Notes under the pieces: model-generated
What the model was told of the DNA's origin: nothing
The model's input: only the letters and a program-made list of their open reading frames with translations
Database searches by the model: none
Assembly (NCBI RefSeq): GCF_008477545.1
Contig: NZ_VORA01000001.1
Location: 1,116,001 to 1,180,000, forward strand
From: Roseibium aestuarii
GTDB lineage: Bacteria > Pseudomonadota > Alphaproteobacteria > Rhizobiales > Stappiaceae
DNA length: 64,000 bases
Direction of reading: 5' to 3'
Shown: positions 45,201 to 53,904 of the stretch, one piece after another
Numbering within the stretch: the stretch's first letter is position 1
Layout of the letters: the number at the start of each line of letters is the position of its first letter
Program-made: the position numbers and the translations under genes

Positions 45201-45908
45201 CTATTCGTTCCACACGCCTTCACGGCGCAGTACCGCTTCTGCGGCGGCTTGTTCGGCGATGCGCTTGGAGCCGCCCTGGCCTTCGCCACGGGGCAGGCCC
45301 AGCACGGTCACGCCCACGACGAATTCCGGGGCATGGTCCGGGCCTTCCCGGCTCAGCACGTCATAGCGTGGGGTCGGCAGCCCGCGCGACTGCGCCCATT
45401 CCTGCAAGGTAGTCTTGGCGTCGCGCAAGGGTCCGCGGAAGGATAGCATGCGCGGCTCCCAGATGCGCCGGACAAAGGCTTCCGCCGCAGAGAATCCGCC
45501 ATCCAGGTAAATGGCCGCAATCACCGCCTCGCACATGTCGGCGAGAAGGGCGCCCTTCTTGCGGCCGCCGGTCTGGGCTTCGGACTGGCCGATGCGCATG
45601 GCGGCGCCGATGTTGAGCTCGGTCGCGATTTCCGCGCAGGTTTCCCGCTTCACCAGCTGGTTGAAGCGCCGGGCCAGTTCGCCCTCGTCGGCACGGGGAA
45701 AGTGGGTGTGCAGCATGGCGGCGACCACAAGCCCGAGCACCCGGTCACCCAGGAATTCGAGCCTCTGGTAGCTGCCCCGGCCGGCATCGGCCGGATCCAG
45801 CGCGCTGGCATGGGTCAGTGCCGTGGCCAGCAGGCTGTCGTCGGCAAAGGTGTGGCCCAGTTTCAGTTTCAGGGCCTTGAATGCAGCAGTGGTGTCGTCA
45901 CGCGCCAT
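45201..45908 (-). CDS. rnc: Ribonuclease III
   Basis: A 235-residue double-strand-specific RNase processing rRNA and mRNA. RNase III signature QRLEFLGDRVLGLVVAAML in the catalytic domain, with a downstream Glu/Asp set (LADMCEAVIAAIYLDGG); C-terminal dsRBD (YDVLSREGPDHAPEFVVGV, then GSKRIAEQAAAEAVL). The frame opens upstream, but ATG 45908 (MARDDTTAAF) has AGAGGA 9 nt before it. Order lepB-rnc-era is the standard operon. Confidence 0.96.
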   Translation of the reverse strand: MARDDTTAAFKALKLKLGHTFADDSLLATALTHASALDPADAGRGSYQRLEFLGDRVLGLVVAAMLHTHFPRADEGELARRFNQLVKRETCAEIATELNIGAAMRIGQSEAQTGGRKKGALLADMCEAVIAAIYLDGGFSAAEAFVRRIWEPRMLSFRGPLRDAKTTLQEWAQSRGLPTPRYDVLSREGPDHAPEFVVGVTVLGLPRGEGQGGSKRIAEQAAAEAVLRREGVWNE

Positions 45909-45963
45909 TGGTTCGGCGTCCTCTTGGGGGCCCGGCCGGTGCGACCACCGGCCAGGTTGAATG

Positions 45964-46707
45964 TTAGAGCGTCTTGAACAGACGGTCCCAGCGAACGGAG
46001 CCGGGCCAGGACCAGAAGGCCCAGGCCGGCTGATCGCCGGAGATGGAGAAGAACAGGATTTCGGCCCGTCCCACGAAGTTCTCGAAGGGCACATAGCCCA
46101 CGTGGTTCAGCACGCGGCTGTCCGTCGAGTTGTCCCGGTTGTCACCCATCATGAAGTAATGGCCCTCGGGGACCTCATACTCGCGGGTGTTGTCGAGGCT
46201 GCCATTCGGCGAAAGGTCCAGCGTGTCATAGGTCACCCCGTTGGGCAGGGTTTCCCGGTAGCGCGCCACCCGTTCCGAGCCGTAGTCGCTGACCTCGATA
46301 TAGTCGTCGATCCGCTCGCGCTTGACCGCCTCGCCGTTGATGTGCAGCACGCCGTCGATCATCTGGATCCGGTCGCCCGGCAGGCCGATCACCCGCTTGA
46401 TGTAATCGATGGACGGGTCGGTCGGCAGCTTGAACACGGCGATGTCGCCGCGCTCGGGGAGGCTGGCCAGAATGCGGCCGGAGAACAGGTTCGGACCGAA
46501 GGGCAGCGAATAGCGGGAATAGCCATAGCTGAACTTGGACACGAACAGATAGTCGCCGATCAGCAGCGTGTCCTTCATGGAGCCGGAAGGAATGTTGAAC
46601 GGCTGAAACAGCAGGGTCCGCACGATGAGAGCGAGCGCCAGCGCCTGAACGATGATCTTCACGGTCTCGACGAAACCGCCATCGTCGTTCTGTTTTCTGT
46701 CTTTCAC
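45964..46707 (-). CDS. lepB: Signal peptidase I
   Basis: A 247-residue inner-membrane protease that removes Sec signal peptides. One N-terminal helix (IIVQALALALIVRTLLFQPF), catalytic Ser43 in IPSGSMKDTL and the Lys general base in DYIKRVIGLPGD; the last conserved box GDNRDNSTDSR follows. GTG 46707 gives the normal length and has AAGGA 10 nt upstream; the frame extends to 46854 but without support. Confidence 0.95.
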   Translation of the reverse strand: MKDRKQNDDGGFVETVKIIVQALALALIVRTLLFQPFNIPSGSMKDTLLIGDYLFVSKFSYGYSRYSLPFGPNLFSGRILASLPERGDIAVFKLPTDPSIDYIKRVIGLPGDRIQMIDGVLHINGEAVKRERIDDYIEVSDYGSERVARYRETLPNGVTYDTLDLSPNGSLDNTREYEVPEGHYFMMGDNRDNSTDSRVLNHVGYVPFENFVGRAEILFFSISGDQPAWAFWSWPGSVRWDRLFKTL

Positions 46708-46913
46708 GCGAATGTCGTCCTTAAAAGATGGTCCGGGCACCCGCAATCGGGGGCGCAGGGAAGGGAGCCGGCTCCGCTGACCGGAAAGGGGACAGGGCAA
46801 GGGTCCGATTCCGAAAACACATAGCGTTTCGGCGGTCCGCTGTCCATGCGCCACGACGTCCGGGCACCATGGCCGGGGCAGCTTCCGGATTGCAGAGGAG
46901 CGCCAGAGGGCTG

Positions 46914-47519
46914 TCAGCCAGTCCCCGGGCCGCTACGGTCGTCACAGCCATCCGGATCGAAGGGCAGCGGCGGGCGCTTGCCGGAAATCGCCTTGCGCCG
47001 GCGGTGCTGATAGAGCTCGACGCTCTTGTAGACCAGCAGATAGCTGGTCACCCCGGCGATCAGTCCGAGCGGCACGGCGCCCACCATCATGGGCTTGAGC
47101 ATGGGAAACAGCACGTCGAGGGACTTGGAAAGAAGCCGCTCCTGGAACTGCTCGTGGATCTCGCCCGGCCCGCCGCCCTGGCGCCCGGGAAGGATCCAGC
47201 TGCCCACCTTGAAGGTGGCCGCCCAGATGAAGGGGAAGGTCAGCGGGTTGCCGACGGAGGTTCCCAGCGCCGAGGCGATCAGGTTGCCGCCGATCACATA
47301 AGCCAGCGCGAAGGCGATGAGGAAGTGAAAGCCGATGAGCGGCGTGAAGGAGGCAAAGGCCCCGGCGGCAAAGCCGATGGCGATGGCATGGGGCGTCGCC
47401 GTCAGCCGCAGGACCCGCTTGCCATAGTAACGGGTTGACCGGACCCAGCTGTGTCGGGGCCACACGGCCACCCGCAGCTGTTCCAGTCGTGTCGGCCTGT
47501 GTCTGCGGCGAAACAGCAT
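46914..47519 (-). CDS. DUF2062 domain membrane protein
   Basis: A 201-residue inner-membrane protein. DUF2062 core: TPHAIAIGFAAGAFASFTPL, GFHFLIAFALAYVIGGNLIA, GTSVGNPLTFPFIW. About three to four helices. Function unknown. Its place between pyrE and lepB is conserved in Hyphomicrobiales (family knowledge). The C-terminus is basic, then acidic (RRRKAISGKRPPLPFDPDG). Confidence 0.9.
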   Translation of the reverse strand: MLFRRRHRPTRLEQLRVAVWPRHSWVRSTRYYGKRVLRLTATPHAIAIGFAAGAFASFTPLIGFHFLIAFALAYVIGGNLIASALGTSVGNPLTFPFIWAATFKVGSWILPGRQGGGPGEIHEQFQERLLSKSLDVLFPMLKPMMVGAVPLGLIAGVTSYLLVYKSVELYQHRRRKAISGKRPPLPFDPDGCDDRSGPGTG

Positions 47520-47605
47520 GAACTCTACGCTACCCGTACTGCTCTGAAGGCGACCCGCGTGCGGGCCGGAAGAATCATCACTCCAACCCTACAGGGAACC
47601 GGCGC

Positions 47606-48187
47606 TTATGCCAGCCCCCGGCTGCCGGGCTTCACGGCCGGAAGGGCGGCAAGTTCCGGCGGGAGAGCGTCGGCGGGATAGGCCGGCACCTTGTAATCGG
47701 TCAGGGCCACCAGCGGAACGCCCGTGTCCGCCTCGCCGCCGGAGCGGTCGATCAGGCAGGCCACGGCCACCACGTTGGCGCCGATCGCCTTCAGGGCGTC
47801 CACCGTTTCGCGGCTGGAAAGGCCGGTCGTGACGATGTCCTCGACGATCACCACCCGGGCCCCCTTGGGCATCTCGAAGCGGCGCAGGCGGAATTCCCCG
47901 TCCTCGCGCTCCACCCACATGGAGGGCACGCCGAGGTGACGCGCGGTCTCGTACCCCGGGATCAGGCCGCCCATGGCCGGGCCGACGACGAAGTCGATCT
48001 GGCCCAGGCCCGCGTCGCGGATCTTGGCGGCCAGCGCCTTGCACAGGCGCTCGGTCTTTTCCGGATACATGAACACCCGGGCCTTCTGCAGGAACACCGG
48101 GCTGCGCAGGCCGGACGACAGGATGAAGTGGCCTTCCAGGATGGCGCCGGCTTCGCGGAAGACCTCAAGCACTTCGTCACGGGTCAT
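47606..48187 (-). CDS. pyrE: Orotate phosphoribosyltransferase
   Basis: A 193-residue enzyme making OMP from orotate and PRPP in UMP synthesis. The PRPP-binding motif [20 protein letters not shown] is diagnostic. Other conserved stretches are [16 protein letters not shown] and [18 protein letters not shown] 48187 directly downstream of rsh. Confidence 0.96.
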   Translation of the reverse strand: MTRDEVLEVFREAGAILEGHFILSSGLRSPVFLQKARVFMYPEKTERLCKALAAKIRDAGLGQIDFVVGPAMGGLIPGYETARHLGVPSMWVEREDGEFRLRRFEMPKGARVVIVEDIVTTGLSSRETVDALKAIGANVVAVACLIDRSGGEADTGVPLVALTDYKVPAYPADALPPELAALPAVKPGSRGLA

Positions 48188-48234
48188 GGGGTCAGGTCCT
48201 CTCTAGGGTCGGTCAGGTCCAGGGACGCCTCATG

Positions 48235-50481
48235 TCAGCCGTTGACGCGGGTGACGCTGGACACGTTCTGCTTGGATCTCAACTGGTTGATGATCCTGTT
48301 CAGGTGCTTCAGATCCCATACTTCGAGATCGATGAGCATCTCGTGAAAATCGGGCGCCTTGCGCACCATCTTCAGGTTGTCGATGTTGCCGCCATTGTCG
48401 CCGATGATCTGGGCGATGGTGGCGAGCGACCCGGGTTCGTTGACGGCGGAAATGGCCAGCCGCGCCGGGAAGCGTTCCGGATTGTCTACGTCGATGTTCC
48501 AGCGCACGTCGATCCAGCGCTCGCTCTGATCATCGAATTCCTTCAAGGCCGGGGACTGGATCGGATAGATCGTCAGACCTTCGGACGGCGTCAGGATGCC
48601 GACGATCCGGTCGCCGGGCACGGCCCCGCCATCGGGGGCAAAGTTCACCGGAATGTCGCCGCCGGCAAAGCCGCGGATCGGGAACACGCCGCCCAGGGCG
48701 TCGTCACCCGATCCGGTGATCGCGTGATCGAGATCGGAGACGGGAATGCGGAACTTGAGGCCCGCGCCCCGCGCCAGGTTGAACCAGCCCTCTTCGTTGG
48801 GCTGGGGCAGGCCGACCGTGCGTTCGTCCTGATAATCCGGATGGGCACTCTTCAGCACGGACTGGGCGGGAATGTCGCCACGGCCGACGGCGGCCAGAAG
48901 GTCGGCGACGGAGCCCTGTGCATGATCTTCCAGCGCCGGCTTCAGCACGTCTTCCGAATAGGGCTTGTCCGCCCGGGAGAAGGCCCGCTTGAGGATATGC
49001 TCGCCGAGCGCGCCATATTGCTTGCGGATGGATTCCTTCGTCGCCCGGCGGATGGCCGCACGCGCCTTGCCGGTAACCGCGATGCTTTCCCACGCCGGAG
49101 GCGGCGTCTGCGCCTGGGAGCGGACGATTTCCACCTCGTCGCCATTCTGCAACTCGGTGACCAGCGGCATGATCTTGCCGTTGATCTTGCAGCCGACGCA
49201 GGTGTTGCCGATCAGGGTGTGAACCGCATAGGCAAAGTCGATGGGGGTCGCGCCGCGGGGCAGGGCGATCAGGCGGCCCTTGGGCGTGAAGCAGAACACC
49301 TGGTCGTGGAACAGCTCGAGCTTGGTGTTCTCGAGGAATTCTTCCGGCGTGTCGCCTTCCGCCAGCAGATCGATGGTCCGCCGCAGCCATTCATAGGCGC
49401 GGCTTTCTTCCGTGAGCTGGGCAATGTTGCGCCCGCCGCGTTCCACATCACCGTCCTTGTAGAGGGCGTGGGCGGCAATCCCGTATTCGGCGAGCCGGTC
49501 CATGGCGATGGTGCGGATCTGCAATTCCACGCGCTGGCGCGATGGGCCGACGATCGTGGTGTGGATCGAGCGGTAGTCGTTGGACTTCGGCGTGGAGATA
49601 TAGTCCTTGAACCGGCCGGGCACCGTCGGCCAGGTGGTGTGGATGATCCCCAGAACCCGGTAGCAGGCCTCGGTGGTGCCCACCGTAACCCGGAAGCCGT
49701 AGATGTCGGACAGCTGCTCGAAGCCGAGCGACTTGTTCTGCATCTTGCGGAAGATGGAATAGGGGCGCTTCTCGCGTCCCTTGACCATGGCCGCCATGCC
49801 GCGCTCCTGCAGGCGCTCGCTCAGTACCCGCTCGATCTCGGAGATCAGGTTGGCATTGGTCTCGCGCTGTTCGCGCAGCCGCTCCGCGATTGCCTCATAA
49901 GCGTCCGGATTGAGGGTGCGGAAGGAAATGTCCTCCAGCTCCTCGCGCATGTCCTGCATGCCCATGCGCCCGGCCAGCGGCGCATAGATGTCCATGGTCT
50001 CTTCCGCGATCCGCCCGCGCTTGTGCTCGGGCATGTGATCGAGGGTGCGCATGTTGTGCAGCCGGTCGGCCAGCTTGACGAGAAGCACGCGCACGTCATC
50101 GGCCACCGCCAGCAGCAGCTTGCGGAAGTTCTCCGCCTGCTTCGCCTTGCGCGACACCAGGTCGAGCCGCTTGATCTTGGTCAGGCCCTCGACGAGCTTG
50201 CCGATCTCCTCGCCGAACACGTGATCGATTTCGGCGCGGGTCGCGTCCGTGTCCTCGATCGTGTCATGCAGCAGGGCGACGGCAATCGTCGCGTCATCCA
50301 CCTTCATGTTGGTGAGGATGGCGGCCACTTCGAGCGGATGGGAGAAATAGGGGTCGCCGGAGGCCCGCTTCTGCTCGCCATGCTTCTGCATGGCATAGAC
50401 ATAGGCCTTGTTGAGCAGGGCTTCGTCTGCGTTGGGGTTATAGCGTGTGACTCGTTCGACGAGTTCGTATTGGCGCATCAT
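48235..50481 (-). CDS. rsh: Bifunctional (p)ppGpp synthetase/hydrolase (RelA/SpoT homologue)
   Basis: A 748-residue stringent-response enzyme. N-terminal HD hydrolase (YFSHPLEVAAILTNMKVDDA, then ALLHDTIEDTD), nucleotidyltransferase synthetase (DIYGFRVTVGTTEACYRVLG, then STPKSNDYRSIHTTIVGPSR), TGS domain (VFCFTPKGRLIALPRGATPI) and C-terminal ACT domain (VNEPGSLATIAQIIGDNGGN). All four parts are intact, so both activities are expected. Single long RSH is the norm in this order. Upstream is rpoZ, as in many bacteria. Confidence 0.96.
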   Translation of the reverse strand: MMRQYELVERVTRYNPNADEALLNKAYVYAMQKHGEQKRASGDPYFSHPLEVAAILTNMKVDDATIAVALLHDTIEDTDATRAEIDHVFGEEIGKLVEGLTKIKRLDLVSRKAKQAENFRKLLLAVADDVRVLLVKLADRLHNMRTLDHMPEHKRGRIAEETMDIYAPLAGRMGMQDMREELEDISFRTLNPDAYEAIAERLREQRETNANLISEIERVLSERLQERGMAAMVKGREKRPYSIFRKMQNKSLGFEQLSDIYGFRVTVGTTEACYRVLGIIHTTWPTVPGRFKDYISTPKSNDYRSIHTTIVGPSRQRVELQIRTIAMDRLAEYGIAAHALYKDGDVERGGRNIAQLTEESRAYEWLRRTIDLLAEGDTPEEFLENTKLELFHDQVFCFTPKGRLIALPRGATPIDFAYAVHTLIGNTCVGCKINGKIMPLVTELQNGDEVEIVRSQAQTPPPAWESIAVTGKARAAIRRATKESIRKQYGALGEHILKRAFSRADKPYSEDVLKPALEDHAQGSVADLLAAVGRGDIPAQSVLKSAHPDYQDERTVGLPQPNEEGWFNLARGAGLKFRIPVSDLDHAITGSGDDALGGVFPIRGFAGGDIPVNFAPDGGAVPGDRIVGILTPSEGLTIYPIQSPALKEFDDQSERWIDVRWNIDVDNPERFPARLAISAVNEPGSLATIAQIIGDNGGNIDNLKMVRKAPDFHEMLIDLEVWDLKHLNRIINQLRSKQNVSSVTRVNG

Positions 50482-50716
50482 GGCGGCAATCGGACCAACT
50501 GAAGATGGGAGAACCGAAGTCTCCGCATGCCGGCAAGGAACAGCGGGTCAGGACCGTCCGCTGGCGCGCCACAGGGCGCAATCTGCGCTCCGGAGGGCCC
50601 GTTTCGACGGCACGTCTCATGCCGCGCGGGGGATCAGGGGCGGGCGGCCAGAGCGGTCCCGGGAAGACCGGGAGAGCGGCGCCACGCCCCTTCCATCCGG
50701 ATGATCCGTTGCCGGA

Positions 50717-51118
50717 TCAGATGTCGTCGGAACGCTCCGGCGGCACCAGGCCTTCGAGGCCACGAAGAAGATCTTCTTCGGAAATACGGTCGAACTCGAC
50801 GGCGGAATCGTCCACCTGAGCCACCTGGGTCGCCTGCTGGCCACCGCTGGTCTGAACCAGCGGAACAGCTTCGGCTTCCGGCTCGTCCACTTCCACATAC
50901 TTCTGCAGGGAGTGGATGAGATCTTCCTTGAGGTCTTCCGGGCTGACAGTCTGGTCCGCGATTTCACGCAGGGCCACGACCGGGTTCTTGTCGTTGTCCC
51001 GATCGACCGTCAGAGGAGAGCCGCTCGAAATCATACGAGCGCGATGAGCTGCAAGAAGAATGAGCTCGAATCGATTTTCGACCTTGTCGATGCAGTCCTC
51101 GACGGTCACGCGCGCCAT
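50717..51118 (-). CDS. rpoZ: RNA polymerase omega subunit
   Basis: A 133-residue assembly subunit of RNA polymerase. Conserved start [20 protein letters not shown] and then [20 protein letters not shown], followed by a longer acidic C-terminal tail. The start is set at ATG 51118; the open frame goes back to 51220. Followed 235 bp later by rsh. Confidence 0.95.
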   Translation of the reverse strand: MARVTVEDCIDKVENRFELILLAAHRARMISSGSPLTVDRDNDKNPVVALREIADQTVSPEDLKEDLIHSLQKYVEVDEPEAEAVPLVQTSGGQQATQVAQVDDSAVEFDRISEEDLLRGLEGLVPPERSDDI

Positions 51119-51673
51119 AAGACGTCTCCATAAATGAGGGAACCTGAGGAGTGAGCGTATACTGATCCGGGTGGGGTAAAGCAACCCCAAAAGCCTTCCT
51201 GCGACCTGCTGTCGTGTCACGCATCCGGTCTGACAAGTCAGTCCGGTGATAAACAGCGGGCCGGAGCCAATAGGCCATGCAAGTTCAGGGCGTGGGGAGC
51301 AACTGGCATAGCAGTGCCCGGCAGAAACTGCCGGTCGGACATCTCTTGAAATTTATGACAGGTCTTAATGCATACTTTGTCAGGACCTTGAGCGCTTTGC
51401 ACGCGGAAGTGAAGCGATTTTCAGGGGGCGAATGATCTTGGACGGTTATTTGTGATTGCAGTTTTGGGGCTATTTGGTGTACGGGCTGAATTGTGGCTCC
51501 CCTTACAAAAAAATCAGAAGAGTCACGCGGGTATAGAACAAGGCACTTCTAAGGGTCGGTACAAGGCCCGGACTTTCTGCAGTCTGCCGTGAATGGCGAC
51601 CGTTCAAACTTATTTTTAAAGAGATCAGGTCGCCTTTCGGGAATTGCAGAAAATAAGAAAGGTTCCCCTAAGG
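51119..51673. other. Long divergent intergenic region between rpoZ and the NYN gene
   Basis: 555 bp without a gene. It includes the inverted repeats TGGGGT/ACCCCA (51172-51177 with 51184-51189) and CCGGCAG/CTGCCGG (51318-51324 with 51328-51334), and an AT-richer part at 51380-51640. Divergent promoters are expected; a small RNA is possible but not demonstrated. Confidence 0.5.
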
Positions 51674-52258
51674 ATGTTTGATGCACGTGAAAAGGTTGCG
51701 TTGTTCATTGACGGCGCAAACCTTTATTCCACCGCAAAGGCTATTGGTTTCGACATCGATTACAAGCGGTTGTTGAAGGAATTTCAGGGCCAGGCCTACC
51801 TGCTGCGGGCATACTACTACACGGCTCTGATCGAGGATCAGGAGTATTCCTCTATCCGTCCCCTGATCGACTGGCTCGACTACAACGGCTACAAGGTAAT
51901 CACCAAGCCGGTGAAGGAGTTTGTCGATTCGTCCGGTCGCCGCAAGGTGAAGGGCAACATGGACATCGAGCTCGCGGTCGACGCGATGCAGCTCGTCGAT
52001 CATGTCGACCACATCGTTCTCTTCTCCGGTGACGGTGACTTCCGCTCTCTGGTCGAGGCGCTGCAGCGCAAGGGCCGCAAGGTGTCGGTGGTGTCCACCC
52101 TCAAGACCCAGCCGCCGATGATCGCCGACGACCTGCGCCGCCAGGCCGACCACTTCATCGATCTGGCCACCCTGGCCAACAAGATCGGTCGTGACCCCTC
52201 TGAACGTCCGTCCCGCGCGCCCGTGCAGGACGACGTCGAGGATGACGACGACTACTGA
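51674..52258 (+). CDS. NYN-domain (LabA/DUF88) putative nuclease
   Basis: A 194-residue PIN-like NYN protein. Start MFDAREKVALFIDGANLYST (ATG 51674) matches the family N-terminus; the frame opens earlier at TTG 51644. Acidic metal residues: FIDGANLY, GNMDIELAVDAM and LFSGDGDF. The tail is acidic (DDVEDDDDY). LabA-like NYN proteins are putative RNases; the target is unknown. Its place next to rpoZ and a uracil-DNA glycosylase gene is conserved in the order. Confidence 0.92.
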   Translation: MFDAREKVALFIDGANLYSTAKAIGFDIDYKRLLKEFQGQAYLLRAYYYTALIEDQEYSSIRPLIDWLDYNGYKVITKPVKEFVDSSGRRKVKGNMDIELAVDAMQLVDHVDHIVLFSGDGDFRSLVEALQRKGRKVSVVSTLKTQPPMIADDLRRQADHFIDLATLANKIGRDPSERPSRAPVQDDVEDDDDY

Positions 52259-52296
52259 GACCGGCTCGGACCCACGGACAACAGGTCAGGGAGACC

Positions 52297-52971
52297 ATGA
52301 CTGACGCGCGTTCCCCGGGTCCGGTCGATCCGCCCAAGGACTGCAATGCCTGCCCGCGCCTTGTCGGCTTGCGGCAGGACCTGCAGGTCCAGTTCCCCGA
52401 CTGGTTCAATGCGCCCGTGCCGACCTTCCGGTCCGCCGACGCGCCGCAGCTCCTCATCGTGGGGCTGGCGCCGGGCATGCGCGGTGCCAACCGCACCGGC
52501 CGTCCCTTCACCGGCGACTATGCCGGGGATCTCCTCTACGAGACCATGATCGACTTCGGCTTCGCGCAAGGCACCTACCGGGCCGATCCGGAAGATGGGC
52601 TCGCCCTGCGCGGCGCCATGATCACCAATGCGGTGCGCTGCCTGCCGCCGGAGAACAAGCCAACGGGCCCGGAGATCCGCACCTGCCGGCCCTATCTCCT
52701 GTCGACGCTCAGGGCGGATCCGGCCTTGAAGCTCGTGCTCGCGCTCGGTCGCATCGCCCATGACACGTTCCTGTCGGCGCTTGACCAGAGGCGCGCGGCC
52801 CATCCCTTCGCCCATGGCGCCCGCCACGAGCTGACCGGCACGGGTCTGGTGCTCTACGACAGCTATCACTGCTCCCGCTACAACACGAATACCGGCAAGC
52901 TGACGACGGAGATGTTCCGCTCGGTCTTCTCCGCCATGCGCCAGGAGCTGGACGCGGCCGGCTCCGCCTGA
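52297..52971 (+). CDS. Uracil-DNA glycosylase, type 5 (UDGb)-like
   Basis: A 224-residue base-excision enzyme. Motif 1 is GLAPGMRGANRTGRPFTGDY, a UDGb mark with Ala/Gly where family 1 has Asp. The N-terminal Cys pair CNACPRL plus CLPP and C-x-PYLL suggests the 4Fe-4S cluster of type 4/5 UDGs. Motif 2 is SYHCSRYNTNTG. The usual HPS is HCS here, a substitution worth noting. Follows the NYN gene on the same strand after 38 bp. Confidence 0.88.
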   Translation: MTDARSPGPVDPPKDCNACPRLVGLRQDLQVQFPDWFNAPVPTFRSADAPQLLIVGLAPGMRGANRTGRPFTGDYAGDLLYETMIDFGFAQGTYRADPEDGLALRGAMITNAVRCLPPENKPTGPEIRTCRPYLLSTLRADPALKLVLALGRIAHDTFLSALDQRRAAHPFAHGARHELTGTGLVLYDSYHCSRYNTNTGKLTTEMFRSVFSAMRQELDAAGSA

Positions 52972-53028
52972 GGAGCGCGCGGAGCCTGTCTCGGGAAACG
53001 CCTTGCGCGTGACTGGACGGCGCTGTCG

Positions 53029-53835
53029 TCAGACCGTGGGCGGGAAGGCGGGTGGCGTCTGTGCCGCGGCAGGGGGGGGGCTTTCGCTGTCGCTCACCTC
53101 GACCCATCCGTCAGGGCCCAGATGTTCCTGCGGCTGGAACCGGGCCTTGTAGGCCATCTTCGGCGAGCCGTTCACCCAGTATCCCAGATAGACGTAAGGC
53201 AGGCCGAGCCGCTGGGCGCGCTCAACATGGTCGAGGATCATGACCGTGCCGAGGCTCAGATCCCGCTGGTCGGGATCGTAGAAGGAATAGACCATCGATA
53301 GCCCGTCGCTCAGCCGGTCGGTGAGGGCGACCCCGAGCAGGGGACCGGTGCCCGTTCCGGTCAGGAAACTGTCGGGGCCCTTGTGGCGGTATTCAACGAC
53401 CAAGGTCTCCACATGGGTGTCTTCCACCATCATGGCATAGTCGAGCACGCTCATGTCGCTCATGCCGCCGTGTTCATGGCGGGAGTGGAGATAGGTCTTG
53501 AAGAGATCATACTGCTCGGCAGAGGGCGCCGGCGGCAACTGGGCGCCGATGATGTGGCGGGTCTTTGCGCGAATGCGCCGGAATGACTTGGTCCAGCGGA
53601 AATCATCGACGCGGATGCGGACGGAGATGCAGGCCCGGCAGGCCTCGCAGGCCGGGCGATAGGCGATGTTCTGGCTGCGGCGGAACCCGCCCTGGGTGAG
53701 CACGTCATTGAGCGCGGGCGCATGATTTCCCACCAGATGCGTGAACACCTTGCGCTCCTGCCGCCCCTCCAGATAGGGGCAGGGGGCAGGGGCCGTCAGG
53801 TAGAACTGCGGGTGGTCTGTCGGATGCCGCGTCAC
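53029..53835 (-). CDS. bpt: Aspartate/glutamate leucyltransferase (Bpt)
   Basis: A 268-residue N-end-rule transferase that adds Leu from tRNA to N-terminal Asp or Glu. Conserved start [20 protein letters not shown], the Cys cluster [13 protein letters not shown], and [40 protein letters not shown]. Starts at GTG 53835. The C-terminal 25 residues are Pro/Ala-rich. Convergent with the UDG gene. Confidence 0.93.
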   Translation of the reverse strand: MTRHPTDHPQFYLTAPAPCPYLEGRQERKVFTHLVGNHAPALNDVLTQGGFRRSQNIAYRPACEACRACISVRIRVDDFRWTKSFRRIRAKTRHIIGAQLPPAPSAEQYDLFKTYLHSRHEHGGMSDMSVLDYAMMVEDTHVETLVVEYRHKGPDSFLTGTGTGPLLGVALTDRLSDGLSMVYSFYDPDQRDLSLGTVMILDHVERAQRLGLPYVYLGYWVNGSPKMAYKARFQPQEHLGPDGWVEVSDSESPPPAAAQTPPAFPPTV

Positions 53836-53904
53836 GAACGTCCTCTCATCTGTCGCCGCCGCTCACTCTCACCTAACGGGAGACGCCCCTCAAGGGGGCG
53901 CGCT

